In this document: positions 12,774-25,761 of the stretch, piece after piece | Position numbering within the stretch: the first letter of the stretch is position 1 | Layout of the letters: each line of letters opens with the position of its first letter | Origin: Volvox africanus | Lineage: Eukaryota; Chlorophyta; Chlorophyceae; Chlamydomonadales; Volvocaceae | DNA: 64,000 nt | Reading direction: 5' to 3' | NCBI GenBank assembly: GCA_030268105.1 | Contig: BSDZ01000008.1 | Coordinates: 868,001 to 932,000 of the forward strand | Translations under genes and position numbers: made by a program | Notes under the pieces: generated by a model | The model's input: only the letters and a program-made list of their open reading frames with translations | Databases searched by the model: none | What the model was told of the DNA's origin: nothing

Positions 12774-15573
12774 ATGGAAGGAAGGCATCAGGTATGCTTC
12801 CAATGGGAATGCCGACACCTCCTCTTGGCTGGGTGTTAGTATTGCTTGGCGTTGCGTTCTTTCAACGGGGTGCGATGCTTCATGCACTGGCAGAAACGTC
12901 CCAATTCAGCCGAAGATGTCTATGAGGTTCCAGCAAAGAGGCAAGCGCTTGGCCATAATGTTTATAGTCAGGTGGGTCCTTGATGTCGCTTTTGGCGCGC
13001 CTTCTTTGCGCACTTGTCCGCGTCGGAGTGAACGGCATCCTTGCTCAAGTGGCACTTTCTGGTTGTGTGTACTTAGATGTCATGTACAGGAAAATTTAAA
13101 TTGGCTATCTCTTTCTCCACGACCCTAACCCCCCAGGTCGCTGGCCATGGCATACCGGACGATGACGAAGACTATGAGCCACGAATGCACCATCATCACG
13201 ATAACCTGCAAGATGACCAGGAGCAGAGCAGCTATGGCGGCGGAGATGACGATGGGGACGATGACCCGCAAAGCACTTCGGAACAGCAAACTCCTTCTCG
13301 CAGCGTAAAGCGGAAAAGTGGTCGAGCCGCAGGTACGGACCATCACGTTTTCTCCACGTAACCCGTTTGAGAGTACATTTATGTTTTGTTTACAAGTGAA
13401 TTGGATGTGCATGTGTGTGTTTTATCGGGGTACGGCAACGTTGCTATAGCGCCCCTCCTCTCCCATTAAACACTTCATTCTGAAATAGTACTCGTCGCTC
13501 GTCTTTCAAGTACTGGAGAGGCCGACATGCGTGCCATACACCCTTCGCCTAACCTTAAAAATGGAGCGTTAATTGGTTAGCAAATTAGGGGTCGTGAGAG
13601 TAAATATTGCGCATACACCACTACACGCAATGCGCCTGTGTGCTTTTGTATATGCTGTGCGGCCTCGCCCGCGCGGTGCAGGTTCTCCAGGTAGCCTTAC
13701 GTCGGGCTGTCGACATGACTGCTCCCTTGGAATGCTTACCAAAAAGTTCCTGACGCTAATTGATAACGCCACGGACGGGGTACTTGATCTCAACAGAGCC
13801 GCAGAAACGCTCAAGGTAAGCGTGGAAACCTGCGTTGGTGCCAAACCTTCAGGATTGCGCTTTGGCTTGAAACACGTCACCAGTGGAGATGCGGCCGCTA
13901 CCCCTTTGGGCATGCCAAACCTTAGGTTCAGAAGCGCCGTATCTACGACATCACCAACGTGCTCGAGGGTGTCGGGTTGATCGAAAAGAAATCCAAGAAC
14001 AACATTCGGTGGAAGGGTGCCTCAGCCTCAGGTGACCGGGAGGCGGAGCCGGAGGCCGCTAGACTACGACAGGACATGAAGGCCCTCGAGGTAAGGGGGT
14101 TGAGCCATCTCGGTATATAGCACCTTGACAAGATAAGTAGAATCGCCCAAGGCCAGAGCAAACGAAGCGATGTTACATTTCATGTTCCCATAATTCCGGC
14201 GCGGATGACATGATTCCACCACAATACCGCTTAATTGCGCTGCTGTTGTTCGGTGGCTGTACATGCCATCTTGGTGGGTATGTATGTCGCACGCGACGCA
14301 TGCACCTCTGCAGGACCAGGAGCACAATTTGGACGAGCACTTACGTCTCATGTCGACCGCCATCCAGACACTCTCCGATAACCCGATTAATAAGCCACGG
14401 TTGTACGTGACCGACGAGGACGTCACCAGTCTGCCCTGCTTCGCAAACGACACCATCTTTGCGGTGAAAGCGCCGCCGGGCACGACCCTCGAGGTTCCAG
14501 ATCCGCGGGAGGCAGGCGATCCACGGGACGGTCAGATGCGGTATAGGTGAGGATGTGCGCCGGAATGCCTATGCGGGGACAAGTATCATGCATTCCCCGG
14601 ACAGATTCCTAATTGTTCAGTCAGCAAATCCAGCAATTTTAAGCTTGGACACGCTTCCTATATCTACGGGAATCAACTTCTATCACGAAATGCCCTGCTG
14701 TCTCACGGTGCATTTCGACGCGCCCTTTTGGTGGCCCTGGCCTTGGCACGCAGGATTGTGCTGCGAAGCACTCGTGGACCCATTGATGTGTATTTGGTGC
14801 AGCACACCAACAACGTTGGCACAACTAGCCAGCAGGGTGCTGTGCCATCAGCCTCAGCAGAGCCGGCTGGGAGCACCGTGGGACCCGCGGGGGCGGGCGG
14901 CTCGGCGAGCGCTGCTGGTGCCGGTGGCGCGGCAGCAACCGTGGGCAGGGCAGCCAGTGGCACAGGCGCCGCAGCTGCTGGGGCGGGCGGCTCGTCGGCG
15001 CCGCCTACGGCGGTGAAGTCTGAGGTGGCGGCGTCGGGGCGTACTCCAGGCAACGCATTAATGGGGCAAGGTGGGAGGCGAGTCTTCGCGAGCACACAAG
15101 TAGGGTCGAGCTGCGTAGAATGTCTCTTGGCTAGCGGGCAGGATTTCCTGTCGGTGTGGTCCACGCTCTTCTTGTTCGGAAACCATTACAGTCCTTCGCG
15201 ATAGATACCATCAGCATAGATGTCGGTCATACCCTAGCTGTTGCTGGTCCGCTCCGTCCAACTCTGCGCAGGCTCCCCTGCTTTCCCCTACTCTCTGCCG
15301 GGCGCGAGTCCCCTGTCTGCGGTGGCTGCTGCGAACGGAACCTCGTCCTTCTTCAACAGCGTTCTAAACTCGCCGACGGGGGTTGGTGCTGTGGACCCTC
15401 TCACCATGGCCGCCCTCGGCGTCGCCTCTCCCAGTCTGGCGGGGCGGGTATCCGGTACAGTGGGTGTAAACGAAATGGATCCAGCTGCGTGGTACGACGG
15501 CTCGCATGACCCGCCGCTCATGTCAACATTTTACCAGGAGGACGACGAGAACTTTTTCACGGCGCCGCTGTGA
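12774..15573 (+). CDS. E2F1: E2F family transcription factor
   Basis: Eight exons join in phase: 12774-12791, 12894-12971, 13137-13332, 13682-13815, 13926-14090, 14314-14546, 14754-15070 and 15272-15573, for 480 residues. The winged-helix DNA-binding domain (about residues 104-173) reads [20 protein letters not shown], then [20 protein letters not shown] and [16 protein letters not shown] is the DNA-contact signature of E2F. A coiled dimerisation helix ([15 protein letters not shown] onward) and a marked-box region ([23 protein letters not shown]) follow. A Gly/Ala-rich linker comes next, and then an acidic aromatic tail ([12 protein letters not shown]) that could bind a retinoblastoma protein. 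It would act with DP in the nucleus to control cell-cycle genes. The first two exons are inferred: exon 1 is only 18 bases (MEGRHQ) and rests on phase and splice sites. The symbol follows green-algal usage. Confidence 0.9.
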
Positions 15574-18500
15574 AGTTTCAGGATTTGGGGTTATTATTTA
15601 TGCATATCGAATCCTGCACATTCCTGCCATTCGTTTGTGCTTCTGTCGGCATGCCCATCTTTCGCGTGGGCATCAGTGGCGCTGGTACTTGAAGAGGGCA
15701 TCTGGCTAGGTTGACTGTGACCACGACAGCTTGTTATGGAAGCCTTACCACGGCTTTGAAAGACTATCCTAAGGGCACTGCCATGACGATCCGCCGGTGC
15801 TGCGCTTTTCCATAGCATGCTTCCCAGGTGCGTGTATGGAATCAGAGGATACCACATGCCCTTCGGAGCGAGAAATGTGGCGCACACGCATGTGCACGTT
15901 TGTCTAAAGGATAGAATACAGAGCACACGCCGTGTGTGCCTCAGACTGTAGAGTTTGATGCTTTGTTGTCGGGGTTGTGGTCCCGCAGCGAAGTGCGATG
16001 ACTTTGTGTTGTCACCGCCGTCTCGTCGCTGTTGTTACTGCTGCTGCAGTTGACACTGCTGCCCATGTTGCATGTCCCTCATCAGCAAGTGCCACAAGTG
16101 CGTTGTATAATGTTTGCCGAATTTGCCTTTAGCGTTGTGTATTATTTAGTATGTCCTCATGGACGCGTATTTTGTGTGCAGTACAGCGAATTTCTTAGCA
16201 CCCTTCCATGTGCGGGATATCATGCTGTGACCGCAGTAAGAAGCCTGTCCTTTTTCTCCTTTTGCGACTGCAAGGACAAACGCAGGATAGGATATGGCTG
16301 GACGTGTGGCCTTGTAGTGTAGGTAATGGGCTGTCCCCGCGACTGTCCTCGCGCTTGCTGCCTCGTAGGGCTCCAAGGTAAGGACTGATTTGCAATTGTT
16401 TTAGGGTGACGTGGGGAGGGAGGTGGTTGTCTGTATGTTAGTGCTGATATGGAGAACGAAGAGAATGCTTCGTCGGTTCTGGAGGCGGGGCCTGCTCGGA
16501 GCTGCAAAGAACCGTCTGTCGCCAGCGCGCTGACAGTGCGTGTCTGCCGGAGATCCCTCACCCCAGAGAATCTTCCGTCTTAACCGTGGGCGTCAGAAGG
16601 CCGCATGCCGCGGTTCACATCCTCCTTTATCCCTTGCGCCACTTTCCTACCACCGAAACGGTATGTATGTCGGACGTCTACCAGTGGCGTTGGGCTTTGA
16701 GGACCGTACTGGCCTGGAAAGATAGAACCGGCCTGAAGATCGGACTACAAGTTCCGTGCTGTTGCCGTTAGGTCGGTTGTTTTGCGGAAATGTGCGGCGT
16801 CCATGAATTTCCACAAAACGCTCGCACAATGGCTTCACTTTAAAGCTGGCGGTATCCCTCCGTTCGACGACCTTGGTCTTCACAGCGCAGAGGTCCAAGT
16901 CACATAAGGTTTGTCGTCGACCACACTGGAGAGGTGCGGTGGTGCTTAGGGCCACGGCCCGCGCGCCTAGCATCCATGGGCCATGGCTGTGGAGCCGCGG
17001 GCTTTCCGTTCATGCGTTCTGTAACCTGCCACTGATATTCCGAGAGGACTTTCTGCTGAAGAAGTGACGCTGTTGTGCGTAATGGTGTGTAGGACAGTTC
17101 CATAAGAGCGCCTTTCCTCGAGAGCCCTTAGCGTTCCTCGTCGTGGCTCGTCGGTCCTCACCGTTGGGCCCATTGCTAACCTAGTTGACTCTTTAATCCT
17201 CATTATGCATAGTGCGCATGGCAAAGGGTTTTTGGGGTAGGCTGTGGTAGCGGTTTTCCATGTAGGTAACGGCCTCGCCACCGTGCTGTTAGCCACAGGG
17301 GCTAGGAGCACATCATGAACCCTTACAAATCGCGCAGACAGTCCAGTTACATGGTTGAGAGTTTCCGGCTTAGGTGTCCATGAGCAATTGGCTCTGTTGT
17401 TGAAATCATTTGGGCTCATACGATAGGCATAGGGTGCATGAGATGTGCGCATTGTATGCGCTGGTGGGGCAGGAGCGGGATGGTGTGCGGCACTACAAAG
17501 CTCCTTGACGCGCGGGGTCGCGGAAATGATGGGTCACCGCTGTGTTGCAGGCTCATGATTAACCTGCTTTGTTGTTGGTTGGTAGGACTCAAAACGTCCT
17601 TTAATATGGGCATGGCGGATATACGGATGTCGATTAGCCTGTTTCCTTACGGGCATGACAAATTACATGTCAGCCATATATACCTCGTGGAACGCTGGCT
17701 AGATGGCCAGCGCTTTTGCATGCGTTTTACCATAGATAGGTGTCGTATTTCGATCAGCTGGAAGGTTCGAAGTAGCTGGGATTGAAATGCCTGGAGTAAT
17801 GTGTGTTTTAATCGAAATCGGTTGTCTGCTTAACCCAGGCGACTCACTTGCAAGGACGAGGGGTCCAAATGGTGTTTGGAAGTCCAACCGCGAATATGGT
17901 ATCAGCAGGTTTGTGAAAGATAACTCCACTGCGGAGGTTTCTTGTCGTGGACAGGTGCAGCAGGTGAAGTCCTGCAGGCAGCTTTATCTGGGGGAGGAGG
18001 GTCATTGTCCCAGTATGCAGGAGGGCGCGTGGGCTGATCTATAATTTTGCGTGACGAAGACTCTATGCCAGGGCTTCCTAAATTACCCTTGCACTGATCT
18101 CATCAGGCGCTTTTTTCCTGGCTTTGCCTGTAAATTCACTTAATAGCATATTGAGCTTATGCTGTTAGCACTTAGTACCGGTTGCACAGTCTGCAATGAC
18201 TGGTAGACTTGCATGCAAGGGGCAGCGGGAGCGTTCAGGTGTGTGACGGACGATTTACAGGCGAGAGACAAGAAGAGAAGGGGGACAGCACAACACCGTT
18301 TTGCCGAGCCTTTTTCTATGACAGCACACATTTGCCTTGCTCATGGCAATTCGCTGGAAGGCCAAATGAAGCACGGTAATCAACGGTAATTCAGTCACCA
18401 TGTTTTCACCACCAATAAAATCCATCGCGTAACATGTCATGGCAGCAAAGCAACGATGCAATGAAATCAATTCCCAATAGCAATACTTCATGTAAGGGTT

Positions 18501-19406
18501 GTAATGCTCATCCCTGTCATTGCCTAAACGCCAGTCCTAAAACAAATAATCATATGGCAGGGCAAATAGTGTTAATCCATTTTCACCGCCATCAACTGCT
18601 GTTCAGGAGCTCGATTTCATAAGATTAAGGAAGTGGGAAGAGGCCTTACTGGTTGCATTTTTCCCCTCGCACAGTTCAACGAACCGAGGCGCGGACAGCG
18701 ATGCTGGCCTACGCCCTTCCAGGTGTTCCCCTCGAAACTTTGATCCAATATCGTCAGCAGCTGAAGCATTTGCGGGCAATACTCCATAGCAAAACACAGT
18801 GCCCACGGACACTGCGAAGAAGGAAAAGGAGTAGCTGTAGCCAGTCTAAACTTGTACGCAACACGCATACACTTGATTCCGCTGGGAGCGTACCTTTCTT
18901 TTGATGCGTGGGGTTGTATCAAAGAATACCATGGAACCTGCAATTTGATCGCGCCTTGCCAAGATGATCTGTGGAAGACGCCCCGCATAGCTCTACCTTC
19001 CTGCGCACGTACCTCTCACCAAGTGGAAGCATCCCATCTGTATGTATAAAATGTCAACATATGTCATAGAAATCCTCCGTACGCTCAGCTCGATCGGCTC
19101 CAGCACGCAAATGCAGCATGCGAATTCCAGCGAGGGATAATTAACGCTCCAGCCAGATTCCTAAAACATTATTACGAAACTGTACGAACTTGCGCGTTGG
19201 CGAGTAGGCTAGAGAATACAGCTTAAGGAGCCCTAAGCCAGATACCACGATTGGACCACAGCCCCAATCCAACGGCTGCTGTTGCAGTCGCAACCTTGGC
19301 TCCCCCACCTTAACGCAGCTTCTGCCAGCTTCAGCGGGAGACAAACCGACTATCATTGCAACCGTCCTCCATCTCCTCCACGTCCTGCGGAACTGAAGCT
19401 GACTTC
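15574..19406. other. Long spacer downstream of E2F, no firm gene
   Basis: The proximal part is probably E2F 3' untranslated sequence. A weak plus-strand candidate starts at ATG 16450 (MENEENASSVLE) and could splice at 16538 into an exon at 16568 (RIFRLNRGRQKAA). A separate open block near 16742-16912 includes ASMNFHKTLAQWLHF. These do not join in phase, and overlapping minus-strand frames are equally open, so I do not call a gene. The rest, to 19406, shows nothing recognisable. Confidence 0.4.
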
Positions 19407-22299
19407 TCAGAAGAGTGAAGTGTCACGCCCGAACACCCGTGCCTTCATCTAGTCAAAGAGGATCAGGATGCGGTTGCGAAGGGACACCTGTATTTGCATG
19501 ACAGGGGAGGCGGGAAAAGGCAAGCCTTGGGTGGTTACGGATATAAGGGTGGGATGTGACAGGATAAGGGCAGCTTACTTCTGCTGTCTGCTTCTTGGAC
19601 AGGAGGGAAAGCGGCACGGCTACATGTTCCAGCACACTACGAGACTACATTGGCACAGATTACCAGCTGGCGTAACGCTAAGAAGAGGAGATGAAGGCGC
19701 GCGCGTCAGGTAACCAGATCTCGTGTGTATATGTGTGCTTGTGTGCGTCTATGTGTGTTCCTCTTGGTCGTACCTGCTTGGTGATATAGACCGATTTCCA
19801 AAAGTGCAAACGCAAGCGTGCCGGTAATCCTCAGGTTAATGATATCAAAAGCCTCCACCTGCGTCAAGGCCTTCTCGTTGCCTGTAACAATAAAAGGACA
19901 TAAAAATTGTTTGCGTGAATTAAACGGTGTTGTGTTGTGTTGTGTTGTGGGGAAACCCGTAAATACAGCACACACATCCCAAACGCGATCCCAAATAAAT
20001 CCACCCAAACACACCTCCCTGCCCACTCACCCACGTACGCCATGATCCCCAGGCTCAGGAACTCAAAAGGCCGGTCCCAGTACCGAACCTCCATGGCCTC
20101 GCCCGCGTCCCGGGCTGCTTTCTGCTCCTCGTCAAACGACCGCATACACTCCTGCATCGCACGGGCAATGGCCTGGGGAGTTGCTCCCCCGGCCGCAGCG
20201 GCCGCTCCCTGCAGCGCCCTGATGTCGCACACGGCGGCGCGGCTGGGTTGGTCTAGAGGGGGTGAGGCGGTCAGCGCTTCACTGTGTGGACAAATCCAGG
20301 GGGCCGCGTCCATTCGAAACAGCGCATCGGCGACCTGCAAGGGGCATTTAGTAGCGGAGTTTGCTTTACGGTAGGATGATTTTATTCTGCTTATGAGCCT
20401 TAGTATTGAATGAGGAAAAGAGAAAAGTTCATTGATATAGTTAATACCTGCTAAAACGATGTATGCTTGTGTATGTGTGTCTGTGTCTTGGCTGCATGGC
20501 ATCAGATACATACAGATATCGCAGCTCAAACCTTTCGTCATGACAGTCATCGTTTCAAAACTCAAATAATAATTTTATATAAAACCTAGAGAGGCAAGTG
20601 GTAGCAGCCCTATGAGGATTCACTACTCGTCGTTCCTCTCTTCCCGGCATTCTCAAAACGACAGGCTACAACTAGAAAAGGATGTAAGGATTGGACCCAC
20701 CATCGCGCCAGTCTCGATACGGTCCCTGCCACCCATTGTGGTTGCAAGCCAGCGAAGGAACGGACTATGGTCTATGGCTTTCTATTGGTTATCAAACCAG
20801 TACATATCGAGGAAAGGGACATCAAATTAATTTGATTGCAACTTTGCTTTAGGACCAAAAATAGAATACCATTATAATACATGTCTAAATTATGAGGGGT
20901 AAAACGCATACCCATTTGGAGACACATTTGGATAGACACATACACACATACACACATACACAGGTACACGTCTCGAAAATCCATTAGTGGCTACACTCCT
21001 GCCGAACGGACCTGCAGCCGGTCCCTCTTGACCACGTGGAAGGGAGGCGGCCGGGTGTAACCTCCCTCTCCAGGTTCAACTCCGTTGTTAAGAAGGTGGG
21101 CGAGGTAAGCGCCTTGCTGTCCAGCAACCTTCAGGCAGGTTAACATGCAGGCACGTTTATACATGGGTGCATGGGTGCATGGCAAAGCACATCGTGTTAC
21201 CGCGCAGGACGATTCATCACGTGCCCCGTCAAATCGTCCGGATTCCGGCGGAAGGATCTGGTGCATCAAAGCTCATGACATCATCATGATGTACCGCATG
21301 ACCTCATGATGTTGCCGAAACCCCCCAATGCATTTACCCCCACGTCCTCTCACCCTAGGTCCCACACTCCGGTACCCATACCCACACGTACATACCCCAG
21401 CCGGACAGCCTCCTCTCCTCACCTGCGCTGTGGATGGCAGCCTGTTTCCCAGCACTAGAGAGCAATCCCCCAACGCCAATAAGCCCTTGCCGCCCACCAC
21501 CCAAAGGAACATATCCACGCACAGCTTTGAACCGGGGGGCACTTTGGACGCCTGGCTCGTCATGCGATATGCGTGTGTGTGTAAGGCGAGGGCGGGAGGG
21601 GAAAGGCAATACGTAATCTGAAGTAATTTAAGTAAAGGAGTGGTTGAGTGGGGGAAATGTGAATGGAGGCTGGGGAGAAGGGTTCCGCACGCGGCGCAAC
21701 TCGAGATGGGCTATGTGGCTAGAATCCAGGGGACACATGGATAGAGAGAAGGTAAAGGAGGTAGGAGGTAGGAGAAGGTAAAGGAGGATGGCAGTGCAGC
21801 AGGTACAGGCGCGCTTAAGCATGAGGAATTTCCCGGCTCACGCCTCACTATCCATTACACCCTCCCTTTCACTTTCCCTAGGTCCTCAGCCTTAGTGTAC
21901 CCTTCATTCCGCGCCCTTGTTCCCATTCGCTCACCGCGGCCGCCATTGCCTGTTGGGGCACCTTCGATGCGATTTGCTTTACCAGAGGCCGCGGTGCGTT
22001 ACCAGCAGACCACAGGCACACGTCGTACCGGAGCTCCTCAATCCCCTGAAGGTTAACCTACACGAGGCGGCGGGGAAGGCGCAGTTGGCCATCTGGCCCA
22101 TCTGCGATGGACTTACAGGGCTCAAGGACATCTCACTGCCCCACCGACCCACCGACCCACCGACCCGTGGGCCTACCTTGTCCTGTGTGACTTCCACTAC
22201 CCTCACGTTCGTCCGCACCTCCACCCCCTCAGAAGTCAGTGCGGCAAGGGCGTTTCGTTGGAGCCGCTCGTCAAACTGAGTGAGGAGGGAGGAGACGCT
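19407..22299 (-). pseudogene. Decayed type II NAD(P)H dehydrogenase (NDH2/NDA type)
   Basis: Seven minus-strand exons keep family order and phase: 22299-22177, 22045-21935, 21551-21423, 21128-21012, 20334-20031, 19881-19774 and 19487-19407. They encode the second half of a type II (rotenone-insensitive) NADH:quinone oxidoreductase: FDERLQRNALAALTSEGVEV, YDVCLWSAGNAPRPLV, LLALGDCSLVLGNRLPSTAQ, QQGAYLAHLLNN, FEFLSLGIMAYVG and NEKALTQVEAF. Three defects are visible. The N-terminal half with both dinucleotide-binding Rossmann motifs is absent upstream. A T4 run (plus-strand AAAA 19800-19803) puts the reading frame one base off just before the expected WKSVYITKQ. A TAG at 19451-19449 stands where the family has Trp, while the frame beyond it still reads MKARVFGRDTSLF to a natural TGA at 19407. 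An assembly error could explain the frameshift but hardly all three. Intact members work at the mitochondrial inner membrane or in plastids. Confidence 0.8.
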
Positions 22300-22387
22300 C
22301 TGGCGGGAGACATCGGGGACATCGGGCAGATGTTACGAGGTTCTGTCAGGGAGGGCGCCCTGATGCAACGAGTGGAGGGGATAACGC

Positions 22388-22422
<35 letters not shown>

Positions 22423-25325
22423 GCTAAACTAGCCATCCTCACGTACCCGGCACCAGCTGCTCCTTCTGTTTCTTGATCAGGCACTCGGGCTCCGTCAGCA
22501 TGCGGTGCCAGTGGCGGCCGACGTCAACCGCCGAGTCCATCAGCTGGTCCAAAGCCACCGCGGCGAAGGGACGGCGGGGCGGCCACTGGGGCCCGCCGGG
22601 TTGGGGGAACAGCGCCGAGGAGTCCAGCGCCGCATGGGGAGCTGAAGCGGCGACAGCTGTGGTAGCAGTGGAGGAGGTTTCAGCTGGCGACTGAGACAGC
22701 GATGGATGAGGAGCCGGAGGCGGGGGCGGAGGGGCCACTGGCACTGCCTGTGTGATGTCGGTTTTAGGAGGGTTTGGGGCCGAGAGCATAGGGGTATAGT
22801 GGTTAGGTAGTTTTATGGTTAGGTGGTTACTTGGCTTAAGAGCTTGCGGGACGGGATTGGGACACAGAATTTTTAAATGCAAGGGCTAAGGTAGCGGAGC
22901 CTCTGTTTCTTGAAGGTTAGTGCTGCAGCTGTCGCCTCGGGTTGTGGCTCCCGACTTGGCGCCCGTTATTATGCGTTGGTTACGTGAGATGCAGCCAGGG
23001 ACATATCTCTAGTAAGATGAATTGATTTAAACAATTAACACAAATGATCAAATGAGATGAAACCTTCATGAAACCGTGATGAAGTAGGAATGACACGGAC
23101 ATTTTAAACGGTTACAATTGTGCGGCCGGTCAGGTCGATATGTTTCCGGATGGGAAGCCTCCTTAAATATTCCAAATGCACTAATATAATCAATTGCAGA
23201 TTGGCTAATATTGTGGTTGTTATTGCTGATAGAGGCACAGAATGCGTGATGATTGCACCGGAACCAAAGAACAAACCGGTACTGAGGGCGGGACGTCAGC
23301 GCCGCTTGTTGCGCAGTGTTGCTGCGCCAAGGCGGAAAGCAGATTTCCTTACCACCTTCGATATTGGAAGCTTCAAGGCTGTGGACGATGAATTCTCATA
23401 GCCTTGAAATACGGGAGCATTTGCCCTCACGAGTCGTCCACTTGGCATTCACCATATCCGAGCCTGCGATATGGTTATTTGCCTCATCGTTGCGTAGGCG
23501 AATTACTGAATGGAAATTTTTCTTCAGCCACGCCCTATAAATTTCAACTGGAGAAAATATTATATAAATTTTACTTGTAGTATCTTGTGATTCAATGCGT
23601 GCATACTCGTCGTTGTTCACAAGAGGATGACGGGTCAAAGTCATGTAGCAGCATGTGTACAAAACAAGGGTACCATTTAAGCATAAGTTCCTTACAAATG
23701 TAAGGTACTGTTACGATAACATTATGCGGAGATTAGTATTGATTAACGGTATAGAGCTGATGGCAGTTGACCGAATGCGACGCGATGATGACGAACGGAA
23801 TACGCCAACAAGAACAAAATGCTGCGATGCATAGATGATGCTAGACGATGATGTGCTCTACCTCTCAGTGAAGTTGTAAGGCTGAAATATAGCGCGAGTT
23901 GCAACCAATACTCAACAGCACAACAACCCATACTGCATTTACCGTTACACTACCACCATAATAACGGTTAATATGTCCCACTTTTGTATTGTCTCAAACG
24001 TGTTGTGTCTGCTGCGTATGATCTTACAACTTCGACCTAAACTTGCGCATTGTCTCCTCGCCCTCTGAAGAAAAAACAATTTAAAGAAAACTTAACAAAA
24101 TTACGACGTTAGTTATGCAAAACCACATTTAAGGCTTCTAAACAGGCAGCACAAATCGGTCGGCTATCGGGCAAGTCTGGCGAGGAGACTGTGCTTGAGA
24201 CAAAACATGTTGGGAATACATTCTTGAAACTTAATGGTTGCGACTGTGAAAGTGAATGGCTTGTCGGGAAAATTATATTTGATTATAACTATCCATTCCC
24301 GTTTCCTTTTCCTTGCCTCCGCGCATCCAGATCAGGGCAATTATTGACAGTGTACATCTAGTCACTATTTAAGAAGACCTAAATGGCATTCATACAATCA
24401 TCTAACACTTTAATGTGAACTAAGGCTGACTAAGGGGATCTCTGATGCCATTTCGCGTTTTGCGGTCTAGTTACGCAGTTGAAACACGTGCGCACCAGCG
24501 ACGGGCGCATTGTACAGAACCACATAAGGCACTATTATTTTGAAGGCGTTTCGACCCTTGATCCGCACCAACATCGCGCAACAAGACCAGTCGCATAAAC
24601 TGGGGCTTCCCCGACACTGGCATTCGCGCCGAAGAAACATCTGCTGATATAGTCCACTGTAAGGGCCACCGTTTATCACGGGTGGAAAGACGGGCTATCC
24701 CGTTGCGGCAAGTGCTGCATACCGACAGGGCGGTAACATGCGATTACCAGCACCCACGGAGCACGGACCCGTGGGACATTAGCGTGCGTTCGCATCCAGC
24801 CAAGCGACCTGAGTAGATACAAGGCCACTCCTTCAGTCGTGGGACCGCAGTGATCAAAGATAGCATTTTGATGACTACTATCTGCGGCAAGCGTTTGTTG
24901 GACATTCGGTATGAACGAACGAACGGCAAATCAGACAGGCAAGAAAAAATAAAATACATCAAAGCGCAGGAGATTGGTTAACATGCAGGCCGCAGTGCAA
25001 GACATGGATCCTGTGTCGCCAGACGGCATGCAAGGGCAACAAATCATCCTCACGGCGTACGACATTATGAAGCCGACGAGCAGGATGAGGTTTACTTTGA
25101 ATTGGACAATCTTTGGTATCATTATAATGGCCATAGGAATGTGCAGCATATGGCGTTATTTACTGTGCGTGCAAATCGAACATTTGTATGCCATCCGCGA
25201 TTGCCGAAAGCTTACGTGCTCTCGTTAGAAGCGTTAGAAGATCTTTGTAATTTTTTGGATAGTTAATAACTGGACCGCGTGGTCATAAGTTCAGGCACCA
25301 GTGGCCTTCGCCGGCAACCGATATC
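22300..25325. other. Region upstream of the NDH2 remnant; two weak coding candidates
   Basis: On the minus strand, 22880-22446 is open and ends at a good donor (CCGG|GTACGT). Its C-terminal part (DVGRHWHRMLTEPE) looks protein-like but is not part of a dinucleotide-binding fold and does not match the phase of the next exon. On the plus strand, about 24987-25266 reads EADEQDEVYFELDNLWYHY and later LSLEALEDLCNFLDS before TAA. It ends only 60 bp before the bL20 start, which is tight for two separate genes. Neither is recognised. The rest is AT-rich without signal. A (CA)n-like tract (CACATA repeats) lies at about 22388-22421. Confidence 0.35.
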
Positions 25326-25761
25326 ATGCCGATAAATAGGCAAAAGATATTCCAACTTGCCAGCAAATTTCAGGGTAGAGCTCGGAACTGTATCAAGCTT
25401 GCGCGCTTGCAAGTAGAAAAGGCTCTTCAACACGCGTATGTGGGCCGCAAGCTCAAAAAGCGGTACTGGCGTTCGGTATGGATTCAAAAAATCAATGCAG
25501 GAGCACGGGAGCATGGGGTGAGTTCGCGAGGCCCATCTGCGACCCAAGGTTCAGGACGTTCCGTATGAGCTTGTCTGCCGTCGGTGCAACCATCTGCAGG
25601 TGACCTATACGACATTTATCACGGGGCTCAAAAGAGAAAACGTGCAACTCAATCGCAAGGTGCTTTCGGAACTCGCAATGAATGAACCGTACAGTTTCAA
25701 GGCACTCGTGGACCAAGTGCGGTTCATGCGAGGTATACGGAGTGGATCCTCCCAACAGTAG
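25326..25761 (+). CDS. Ribosomal protein bL20, mitochondrial type
   Basis: Two exons, 25326-25517 and 25600-25761 (TAG), join in phase at GGG|GTGAGT and CTGCAG to give 117 residues, the normal length for bL20. The signature is clear: KIFQLASKFQGRARNCIKLA, RVEKAL-like QVEKALQHAYVGRKLKKRYW, WIQKINAGAREHG, then TFITGLKRENVQLNRKVLSE and AMNEPYSFKALVDQV. bL20 binds 23S rRNA early in large-subunit assembly. In green algae the plastid copy is usually plastid-encoded, so a nuclear intron-bearing gene is most likely the mitochondrial protein. No distinct presequence precedes the conserved start (MPINRQK); bL20's basic N-terminus may serve for targeting, or an upstream exon is missing. Confidence 0.9.

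Noticed and set aside
16450..16912. Possible short gene MENEENASS... with two further blocks
   Set aside because: The blocks do not join in phase, and the opposite strand is equally open.
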